This document shows, in pieces, positions 1-8,772 of a stretch of 64,000 nt of DNA. The notes under the pieces were generated by a model that had not been told where the DNA came from, did no database searches, and saw nothing but the letters and a program-made list of their open reading frames with translations. The stretch comes from Apoda limacodes (taxonomy: Eukaryota > Arthropoda > Insecta > Lepidoptera > Limacodidae): NCBI GenBank assembly GCA_946406115.1, contig OX291558.1:15306205-15370204 (forward strand). Reading direction: 5' to 3'. The position numbers were made by a program, and so were the translations under genes. The first letter of the stretch is position 1. Each line of letters begins with the position of its first letter.

Positions 1-150
1 ACCTTAAACCGAAATAGTCTTCGTCCCACGAACACTTAGATTGATGTGAAATGATCAAAAAAAAAAGAAATGAAATGTGGCTCGCTTTAAGAAAGGAGCG
101 GCAACACTCAAGCAATAACTTAAGTGTAACAAGCGGTCAAGAGCTATATT

Positions 151-197
151 GACTGCCTTACATCAGGCGGGCTGTATGCTTGTTTGTCACCACAATG
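151..197 (+). mobile_element. LINE 3'-end scrap, same family as the 16-19 kb element
   Basis: This short stretch matches the last codons and short 3' UTR of the non-LTR element at 15.7-19.2 kb (around 19133-19180), including the words CAGGCGGGC and GCTTGTTTG. Only the extreme 3' end is present, as expected for a heavily 5'-truncated copy. There is no clear poly(A) tail. Confidence 0.65.
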
Positions 198-862
198 TTA
201 TACAAATAACCAGAATTTTGTCCATCAATCGCAACTGTTGATGTAACCAAACACAATGCAACGTTAATGTTAAGCGCTGTCAATTTTTGACATTTGATTA
301 CAATACTGTGATCGTAGATCTATTGTTCTCTGTAAATGGGATAGTAATAGATTAGGTTAAACAATGGCCGTCGTAATACAACTCTCAGCGACAATGAGCA
401 TTGGTTAATAAATCTAGTCTCAAAAAAAAACTTTTATTTATCAGAAGCCTGTCAGAAGTTGCCAAAATCTTACCTTTATCTTATAAGAATAGACTTACAT
501 AACTACTGTGTTGTCTCTCACCCTAACCCTTAATTAATATATAAAAGAGAAAGTCTGTTTGTATGTTATTCTTTCTTGTCGTTACGTATACTACTGCCGC
601 TAATGCTGATTGACTTCATTTTTGGTATGAGATTGTGCTTTTATTTTTAAGGTCACACTTTTACCTGTTTATCAGATTAGACCATTTTGTAACGGTGCTT
701 GCTTTATTTTAATTTGAACCAGCTGTAATTTAATCAGAACTAAGAATTAATTAATTTCAGAATTAATGGCTGCCATTTACGTTAAAAGCTCAAAGTGGAC
801 GATTCCTATTCAATTCTACCAAGAAAACATTACCTTAGGCCCCAGTCCTTCATTCTTTTCAT
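198..862. other. AT-rich intergenic DNA, nothing recognised
   Basis: No conserved reading frame, RNA gene or terminal-repeat structure was seen. The 69-codon open frame beginning at 795 runs into the LINE scrap and is not a gene. Confidence 0.5.
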
Positions 863-1083
863 TTCATTCACTCTCACACTTTATGGTCGCGTCCAGTGCG
901 GTTTCAGAGAAACTTCCTTACGCGAACACTTGGGTTGTGAAATGAGCTCCCTGCCAAGGTGTTCTCGTAGGATTACAGGGGTTCTTCAAGAAAAAGATAT
1001 TTGATTTTTGAAGGGTCGGCAACGTGCGACTGATGCCCTAGTTTTTGCAAGCGTCCATAGGCTGTAGTGACCACTTACCATAA
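863..1083 (+). mobile_element. LINE 3'-end relic, C-terminal RT region
   Basis: Aligns by eye to 18916-19143 of the main LINE copy. It covers the conserved C-terminal stretch encoding the 'WSRTVRFQRNF...LWNELP' motif, then the GGGTCGGCAAC block and the end of the frame. Substitutions and small indels break the frame (for example TGAAATGAGC for TGGAATGAGC). It is non-functional and 5'-truncated. Confidence 0.85.
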
Positions 1084-1604
1084 GATTATATATATTACTG
1101 TTAGTTAAGTTACTGTTTGGAGTATTAGTAATAGGGTCCCATTTTTTTACCCGTTGGGAACCCTAACAAGACGAACTGCTTCTGTTTCTGCTTCTTAATT
1201 TAGAAAATTCTGAAGATAAGGCTACATAAAATATCAAATAAACTGGAGGTAACAATACAATTTATTCATTGTATGAGTGTACATTTTTTTGTGTAAATGA
1301 GTGTATATTAAGCCATTACATTTCAACTTTTTTTTTGGCTTGCACTTAGTAATATACTTAGCATTCTACTACCTAAACCCTGCTTAACACGAAACAAGGT
1401 AATGTGTGATGTGAAAAAAATGGTCGCAAAAGTGTGACAAAGACGAAGCGAAACTGTGGGCTCTTGTCTCTTTCTAACTTGTTTTAATGAACTTAAACAA
1501 ACCACAGGTTCAGTTTGTCTTTTTCTATAGATGCTCAGTTTTGTATGTAGATCATTGGATAGATTACAGAAAACAAAGTCTATGTATCGAACTAACAGAA
1601 TAAG
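1084..1604. other. AT-rich intergenic DNA
   Basis: Nothing recognised. A short GTTGGGAACCCTAACAAG stretch near 1153 resembles the end of the GGCCAAGTGC repeat family, but it is too short to call. Confidence 0.4.
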
Positions 1605-1785
1605 GCCGACCACATACTACAAGGAATTTCCGATAGAAAAATTGAGCGGCCACTCTGTGTATAAATTTTGTCACGAGAAATTTTCTTACAGTGTGCAGGA
1701 TTTAGTACAAAATATATGCACGGAGTTCGCGTCCGACGCGAGCGAGAATTTGCCTATCGGAAATTTCTTGTAGTATGTGGCCGGC
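1605..1785. mobile_element. MITE with 32-bp terminal inverted repeats
   Basis: The left end GCCGACCACATACTACAAGG, continuing through AATTTCCGATAG, is repeated inverted at 1754-1785. The 32-bp arms differ at two positions only. Total length is 181 bp, with no coding potential and a CG-rich spot at 1727-1744. Size and arms fit a miniature inverted-repeat transposable element. The target duplication is not clear (flanks TAAG and AAAAG), so I do not assign a superfamily. Part of an 80-codon open frame over this block is an artefact. Confidence 0.8.
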
Positions 1786-2489
1786 AAAAGGCATCGTTCA
1801 TGTTGTGTTTTAACGCATGTTTTAACCGTCAATGAAAGCCACTGATTTTAAATTTTGTAGCCAGGAATAATTAAAGATTAGAGCACGCAATTGAGACAAA
1901 ACTGCCTAAGCAAACAAACAGCATACAATCTAATATCTTTAGGTAATCAGCAAAAATAATACAAATACCAACTGGCTGATTACGTAAATATGTTTTGTGT
2001 CTCACAAAGTCTTACAGTATAAAGGGGCAGGTAAAAGCTTTGGCCTTGCCCTTTTAGACGTTTATCCGTATTAATCAATTCATACGATAAGTGTTTATTC
2101 CTTAAGATACGTGGCGTATATGGTTAATAGCAAGAAAGCACTTTCAATTGTTTTTTTATATCGATGATTTTCAATTATTGCTTATTGATTATTTCCCATA
2201 GCTTATTCTTCCCTACAACTTGATTATTTTTGAAATAGAAGCGAATATAGCTTTAACTTCAAGATTGCAAAAAGCTATCAATGAACATGGCACATATGTA
2301 CCTACTTTATATTTGTAAGAAACATACATATATATGTAGCTCAATTGAACAACTTATGTAAGTAGGTAAATTTATATGTAGTAGGTATTAAATTTCTACT
2401 ATTTTAATATGCGTCATTAATATTAATGAATAGGTTGGCTGATTTTTTTTTTTATTATTTAAGAAACAAATGGTTGTATTTTCGATTCC
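1786..2489. other. AT-rich intergenic DNA
   Basis: No gene, repeat boundary or RNA structure recognised. Confidence 0.5.
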
Positions 2490-2760
2490 CTCGCAGCCTA
2501 GTTGGTAGTGTGGCGGACTGCTGTGCAGAGGGTGTAGGATCGATTTCCGCACAAGACAAACATTTATGTAATAAACATTTGTGTTTGTCTTGAGTCTGGG
2601 TGTAAATATGTATGATATGTATGTATTTACAAAAAAAAAGTAATATATGTATTTATATCTGTTTTCTGGTATCCTTAACACAAGCTTTGCTTACCTTGGG
2701 GCCAGACGGCGCTGTGTGTAATGTCCAGATATATTTATTTATTTATTTATTACATAATAA
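2490..2760 (+). mobile_element. tRNA-derived SINE, copy 1
   Basis: The head CTCGCAGCCTAGTTGGTAG carries a pol III box-A-like AGCCTAGTTGG, and GGATCGATTTCC matches a degraded box B. The body has a GACAAACATTTATGTAATA segment, and the tail reads GCTTTGCTTACCTTGGGG then CCAGACGGCGCTGTGTGTAA, followed by an ATTT repeat. Other copies lie at 13174-13395 (+), 37015-37287 (-), 49493-50099 (-) and a remnant at 20561-20700 (-). SINEs of this type encode nothing and borrow LINE enzymes. Confidence 0.85.
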
Positions 2761-3059
2761 AATTTTACATAAACCTGTAGTTTCATTAATTTTTAACAAT
2801 ATTTAAAACTTAATGTTTATTAACATACTTAATATACTAAAAAAAATAACCATTTAAATATCATAAAAAATTTGCACAAAACGGCGTATGTAGTCTATAG
2901 CCTTAATAAGTAATTTTTTTCTTTAATGAATAAAGTGTGCAAAAAATATGTCTATTCCAGCTAATTTGTCATTCTTATTAAAAAGTTTACAGTCATCAGA
3001 ATATCTATATATTTTGAATAAAAATGCAAAAATGTTTTTCTATTCAAACAATTTGGAAG

Positions 3060-3262
3060 CCGCATTTTACGTGAGAGAGAATTCTCTTGGGTCGTTAGAT
3101 CGCAGCAGTTAAGAAAGAGCAGTTCAGCTGTAGCCGGACATGCAATACCCTTTACTCTCCATAATACATGAGCGTATTGAGCGTAGAATAGTTGGCGGAA
3201 GATATCAGTATCCGCAAGAAAATAGTACGTTGTAAAATGGAGGTGAATCCTTATTGCATCCA
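3060..3262. repeat. Dispersed repeat, pair with 6779-6935
   Basis: A GTGAGAGAGAATTCTC... block shares order and words with 6779-6935: AGAGAGA, a GCAG/GCTAGGGCAGAGC stretch, ACATGCRATACC, then CCRTAATACAT. Antisense translation of the two gives loosely similar, broken peptides, so it could be an old non-LTR coding relic on the minus strand. Family not identified. Confidence 0.45.
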
Positions 3263-3374
3263 TGAACTTTACCGACGCAAACGTTAATTTTGTTAAAATG
3301 TATTTGAAAAAAAAATGTTATAATTGTAATACCTTTAAACGAGCAATTCTTGTATATATATATATAATCTGAAT

Positions 3375-3640
3375 CTCGGAAACGGCTCCAACGATTTTCA
3401 TGAAATTTAGTACGCAGGGGTATTCGGGGGCGATAAATCGATCTACCTAGGTTTCAGTTTTTAAAATATCGTTTGATCCGAGTTTTTAGGCAATGATAAA
3501 TTGAAAAATATAACACTTCCTGACATCTATTGGCGAGTAGTAATACTATTGTTTTCACCGACACGGCAACACTAAAGCTACTTGATAATAGATGGTGTTG
3601 GTAAATAAAACGAGGAAAGCTCGGTCCTCCAGGTACTTGT
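3375..3640. repeat. Lepidopteran-type interspersed repeat
   Basis: The core CGGAAACGGCTCCAACGATT followed by TTCATGAAATTTAGTA and a GGGGGCGATAAATCGATCTA segment resembles a common lepidopteran interspersed repeat. No open frame. Possibly a non-autonomous Helitron-like repeat. That assignment is inference. Confidence 0.5.
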
Positions 3641-4827
3641 AATTAAAACTTTAAAAATTTACTGCTGAAGAGCGACTTTTCAGAGTAATTCTTCTCGTTC
3701 TCCAAAACGCCAATTGATTCTTAACGGTTGTAGCTTGTTTTTAATAATATAAAAGACAAAATAGTAATATTTTTCCACTGGTCACCGTAGATTTAAATAT
3801 AGTAAACTTTCATGTTATTGTTTAAAATCGCACTGATATTACTACACCACAGACTATATAATATAGACTATTACTATGCTAATCTTCTAAAACTTTATGG
3901 TTACGGGAAGCTGATTTAATTCCGATCGTATCAGCAATCGAAAGTCAACATTTATAAATTCTTCCTCGTACGTCCGTACGTTGCAACGAAATTTGATGAT
4001 AAGTAAACTTAACCGTACTATTTGATTTTAAGATGTTATAAGTTGTTTTCAATAAACTTAAAAATTGATCGCTGAGCCTTATCTCGCAATTCTGGTAGCT
4101 ATTTAAATAATACGAATGTACCTTATCATTAGTTTCATTACTCTGGCCTGGATTCAGGTTTAGCTGGCCTAGTAATTATGTCACAAATAACTACATGAAC
4201 CCACAGGCCAAGTAATAGCTGTTATATTGAGTCTGTGTTTTTTCACTTAGGTATCTTAATTTCACAATAAAGAAGCCAGTACTACAAGTATGTTTTTTAT
4301 GGCTAACTGGAAAAACCCTGCGCGCTTTTACTTAACTACTTGTAACAAAGAATAAACTACAAACTCTAATCTAACCATGTGCCTACCTGAAATAGTGATC
4401 TAAACCTGACTCAAAATCTCTGTGCAAATCTTGTAAACATAACCTAACTTTACTTAATATTCACTTTTTCTGGTAATTTAATACTGGTTTTCAAATCATG
4501 ACACTGATTAAACCTAAAATCTACAAAACTTCAAATTTACAATGAGAAATATTATACGTATTTATGTATATGTTGCATAGACTTACAAAGCGAAAGACGC
4601 GCGTCAAGGTCATTTTTGTTTACACGAATTGCAAACAGATTCTGAGTCCGGTTTATATAAATAAGCGTTTAGTGTTAATAAACTTTCTAACTTTTGATAT
4701 TGTATGTGACATTTCAATGTCCACTTTGCTGGTTGGCATAATCACATTGCATTTAGCCGTAACCAATTCAGATTCGAGGGATAAAAAGTAAAAAAAAAGC
4801 AAGGTAAGAGTTTATTCAGCCGGTTCT
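3641..4827. other. AT-rich intergenic DNA
   Basis: Nothing recognised in about 1.2 kb. The 75-codon open frame at 4564-4791 has no family signature and no codon-bias contrast with its surroundings, so I do not call it. Confidence 0.45.
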
Positions 4828-4975
4828 AGTTTTGCATGTCACGCACGACATGCTGAATTACTGGTCACGGACGCTGCACTTCGTTTTCAGGTGTGCTCGG
4901 CAGAAACTGGCAAAAAGTTTAGTTGTACCGTGAGATATACCGGCGGACGGGGCCGTAAACTGTCTGACAGACGTC
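4828..4975 (+). repeat. Dispersed repeat, pair with 20083-20180
   Basis: Contains GGTCACGGACGCTGCACTTC, TTTCAGGTGT, GGCAAAAAGTTTAGTTGTA and GAGATATACCGG. The same order recurs at 20083-20180 in the same orientation. Non-coding. Family unknown. Confidence 0.6.
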
Positions 4976-5044
4976 GTAAATACAAACTGCCATGTATGTT
5001 GGTATGTTGCAAACACTTGTTAGAATATATCTTTCCAAATATAT

Positions 5045-5452
5045 ATTATAAATGCGAAAATAACTGTCTGTATGTCCTCCTCATGCTTTAAGAGTTTGAG
5101 TCCCGGGGTAGGACATGGGCTAATTAAAACGTCAAGTGTGAGTCGGTTTTTTTTCCTACAATTTATGAGTTTCCGTTGAAATCCTGCACCGATATCCCAA
5201 TTTAGGGCAGGTGGAACCACGGGCAAAAGCTAGTATTTAATACTATAAATAGAAAAGTGAGTTTCTTTGTTTTTCCTTCATTCACATTACTCCCATTCAA
5301 TTGAGCTGTAATTTTGCACAGGCACAGAGATAGTCGAAGAGGCGGAGACGGAAATACTTAGGTAAGATAGGACATACAAGGAGTTGCCGTAGGAATTCTA
5401 CATCAATAACCGAATTTAGCGCGGGTGAAGCCACGGAAAAAGCTAGTATATA
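5045..5452 (+). repeat. Two Helitron-like (Lep1-type) repeats in series
   Basis: Two adjacent copies end in GGCAAAAGCTAGTA (near 5237) and GGAAAAAGCTAGTA (near 5450). Both are preceded by a degraded GTTGAAATCCTGCACCGATA / AATTTAGCGCGGGTG segment. The CTAGT terminus after a GC-rich hairpin is what non-autonomous Helitrons of Lepidoptera show. Assignment to that class is inference. Open frames over them are artefacts. Confidence 0.55.
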
Positions 5453-6130
5453 AATAAAGATATAAAATTTTACTTGAAAGTTTAAGGTAATTGAAAAATT
5501 TATTTAAAGTTTTTATATGAAGCTATTTTGAGATTAGTGAGATACACAGACAACTGAATTACCGAATATTAGATTAGAATATTACAAGAGATTTTTTTTT
5601 CTTTAACAAGGACGAAAACCTAAAACAATACAGAAATTATGAGGATCATTATAACAAAATTGAGGATGGAGCGTGTGAAGGAAATAAGAAAGGAGTGATG
5701 GGCAAAACTAAAAAGAAGTAACTAAGTGCGAAGCAAATTATTGTTTCGCATTCGAACAAAGTTTTCGAGGCAGACAGTAATAAATGAGCTTTTCATGATG
5801 AAGAAGAAACTAATAATGTAATAATTATTAGGATACACACAAGCAGCAAGTATATTCTTCTATTACTTTTGTTTTGACATTTGTTTTATTTGAATTAAAA
5901 TGAATCGACAAAAGGAAATTGGAATCGGTTGATAAAGATTTTTGCCACTAGACACATAGACTACAATATTCGTAGGTGTAAAAATAGAACTATTATAATA
6001 TTATCATAATTGTTTAAAAGGGATCAAATTATCTTAATATTGTTGATCTAGTAAAAGAATTTAAATGAAAATCAATGGCAACGGAAAGAAACAGATAAAA
6101 CTAATATTTATATCGCTGATGATGGCGATA
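5453..6130. other. AT-rich intergenic DNA
   Basis: Nothing recognised. Confidence 0.5.
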
Positions 6131-6149
6131 GTGATTTTAATTCATACTA

Positions 6150-6502
6150 CTACAACTCTTTCCGTCTGTCTGTTACAGCTGTTAACGCTTAAACTACTGT
6201 ACCGATTAAGAAAAAAATTAGTATGGAGTTAGTCCCGAGAAAGGACATAGGGTACTTGAAAACGTCGAGTGTAAGTCGATTGCTTTTTTATAACTGAGGA
6301 GTTGCCGTTGAAATCCTGCACTGATAACGGAATTTAAGGCGTGTGGAACCAAGGGTGGCATTGAGATAGTTTCAGTCTCGGGGAAGGACAAAGGCTACTT
6401 CAAAACGTCAAATGTGAGTCAGTTTTTTTCTATAGTTAAGGAGTTGCCGTTGAAATCCTTAACCGAATTTAGGGCGGGTGGAACCGCGAGCTAAAACTAG
6501 TA
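6150..6502 (+). repeat. Helitron-like repeat with internal duplication
   Basis: Begins near TCCGTCTGTCTGTTACAGCT and ends at GCTAAAACTAGTA. The block containing ACATAGGGTACTT / GTCGAGTGTAAGTC / GAGGAGTTGCCGTTGAAATC occurs at 6243-6350 and again at 6380-6480, so the copy carries a partial internal duplication. Same family as 5045-5452. Confidence 0.55.
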
Positions 6503-6778
6503 GCAATATACCTTAATTATAAATCCCACGGCCTTTTGTCTTTGTAAATGCACAATATGCTATTTATTTCATTATTTACAAGGAATCGCATACACATTGC
6601 AAAATGCCTTATTCAAATCTTATAGCAAAACAACATTAACACGTGAAAAAAAAAATTGAGTCATCAATAAATATATTCAAATTTTACTTCTGCGTTTATT
6701 ATTTAGATCCATCTTACAATCCAGTACATCTAGTAAAATAACGTGTTATGTCGAAACTATTTCTGCAATCGATAAACT

Positions 6779-6935
6779 GCATTTCGCGTAAGAGAGATTT
6801 CTCCAGGGACATTAGGTCAGAGAGATGCTAGGGCAGAGCCGTTCCGTAGCCCGAACTGACATGCGATACCTTCATGTTTAACCTCCGTAATACATCTTGA
6901 GTGTAGGATAGCCTTCGGGGGATTGAACTGCGGAC
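6779..6935. repeat. Dispersed repeat, pair with 3060-3262
   Basis: See 3060-3262. This copy keeps GAGAGATTTCTCCAGGGAC, GGGCAGAGCCGTTCCGTAGC and ACATGCGATACC. Antisense translation is broken by stops. Source unknown. Confidence 0.45.
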
Positions 6936-7008
6936 AACTCTTATATATTATATTTGTTTTGCTAAAACACTTTGATGTTTGTTTCTATGGTATAAATATA
7001 AAAGCTAT

Positions 7009-7302
7009 ACCTGCCCAAATGACAAGAGTTAGATAATTGGCACACATAGGAATGCCATGAGATGGACGGGACACTACTAGAAACACTCACTAATGCGGAC
7101 TGGAAACGCCGCATACCTTCCAGTGGTTGAGGACCCTCCGTTTCTTCAATTACCACCTTTTTGAACGTCTGCGCTGTTTCAGCCCGCAATTTTGAGCACT
7201 GTACAGAACCCTCTCAGAGGCAGTTCTTTTCCTATGTGACCCGTTCCATGAGTCCTTGCAGTGGAACGCTGGCTGGTAAGAACCTGCCCAAATGACAAGA
7301 GT
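7009..7302. other. 252-bp block bounded by a perfect 21-bp direct repeat
   Basis: A 21-bp sequence beginning ACCTGCCCAAATGACAAG occurs at 7009-7029 and again, without mismatch, at 7282-7302. The 252 bp between are clearly richer in G+C than the surroundings. They carry two overlapping minus-strand open frames of 75 and 94 codons with no recognised domain. A perfect 21-bp flanking repeat could be a long target-site duplication of a LINE-mobilised insertion, or simply a tandem duplication edge. Confidence 0.55.
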
Positions 7303-8096
7303 AACCTGCCTACAAATAGTAGTAGTGACTCTTGATTTGACTCTTGACTTATCCGCAGCTAAGTTAAGAACTAGGCACGCCGTCTTGAATATGCCGTACC
7401 CATATATATGTAAAAGTAAGATTTTTTGCTTCACTAGCTAAATTAGACCACTGTCATATCTCCAATAGTATTATTTCATTTGTTCTATATACGCAACTAA
7501 AGTTAAATGCCTAAAATTGTTTGAATATTTTAGTGAGCAAAAGTTACTCTGGCACCTTAGCTCCAAAGTGTATCCGTTCGAGAAAGAAATGATTTTTGTG
7601 GGTCACTTTTTATTCAATTCGATAAAATAATAAAGTGAAATATCACAATTAAACTTATTTTGATACAAACATAAAGTATATATTTTTATAGTTTATACTT
7701 ATGTATATACTATACTATTATAATTATGTATATAACTGTCTATGCGTAATAATCGTGGAAGTGTTTGTTTAAGGTATAACTTGTGAACGACTTGACCGAT
7801 TAAAGTCATATTTACAAAGTAAGTCTACAGCTTTGTTAATAATTTATAGATAGCGGTGCAGTCAAGTTATTAAAAATCTATTCATATGAACCTAAATTAC
7901 TCATTTGCACATTTCCTTATTTTAGTGCCGAAAAACCAAAACAAACCTAAAATCTGGAGCCGATAGGCGGCGCTGTGGTCGAATTATTATGAAACATTGT
8001 AAAACGCTTGTGTTATATAAACACTGCAGAATACTCCTTAAAACAACTTAATAAAGTCAAATGCTTATTTATCGTTGTATAACCACAACACCACTG
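7303..8096. other. AT-rich intergenic DNA
   Basis: Nothing recognised. A short GATTAAAGTCAT-type stretch near 7797 is reminiscent of Helitron-like repeats but is too degraded to call. Confidence 0.4.
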
Positions 8097-8161
8097 CCAT
8101 CACTTGCGCCTTGCCAGCCCTTTAAACATCTAATGACTTCTTTCTTAAAAAAACCCATATT
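8097..8161 (-). mobile_element. LINE 3'-end relic, left half of a split copy
   Basis: The reverse complement of this stretch matches 19043-19106 of the main LINE copy (AAGAAAGAAGTTATTAGATT ... GGTCGGCAACGCGC). It continues on the far side of the 8162-12102 insertion at 12103-12174. The last 8 bases, CCCATATT, are the target duplicate of that insertion. Confidence 0.85.
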
Positions 8162-8772
8162 TAGGGATTGCAATCCCGCAAAACGGGATCACGCATTCCC
8201 ACGGTACCCCACTGCTTTAATTAATCTGGTGGATCCCGCACTTTTGAAGCACGAACTTGCGGATCCCGCAAATAAAAAATTTGGCGCTATAACATTCGCG
8301 TAAACTCGAATTCGCGTTTCGAGTGCAACGTTTCATATGTTCATAAATGTCCGGCCCGCGCACGTCTTTATGTAGAGTGTTTTGTTTTCGTATTCACCGT
8401 TCGGCGTTTAATATAGCGATACAATAAATGCAATTTGCTAATTAACCCTACAATGCATGATTTTTTTAAATCGTGTCAAAAAAATATATGTGGTTCTGCA
8501 TAGTGTCTAGACATAGTGAATGATAATAATAACAATAAAAAATAATGGATATTGTATATATTTATTTTTTCAATTCTGTTCCATATGTGGTGCAGTATGC
8601 AATTACAGTAATATTATGCTTTTAATTAGGAACAATGAAAATAATCATATATTTAGTTTTACATTAGATAAACCTGTTTTTACGAATGAAATTTACTAAA
8701 ACAATTGTTGTCTTTCTTTAAACATAATTCAACACGACACTTTTCGAAAAATATATATGTTTTTCCTTTACA

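Noticed and set aside
2388..2806. ORFs on both strands
   Set aside because: They lie over the SINE at 2490-2760 and are not shared as peptides by other copies.
6962..7434. Two overlapping minus-strand ORFs as a host exon
   Set aside because: No recognised domain or splice-site evidence. The block is bounded by 21-bp direct repeats, so an insertion is at least as likely. Kept as a finding only.
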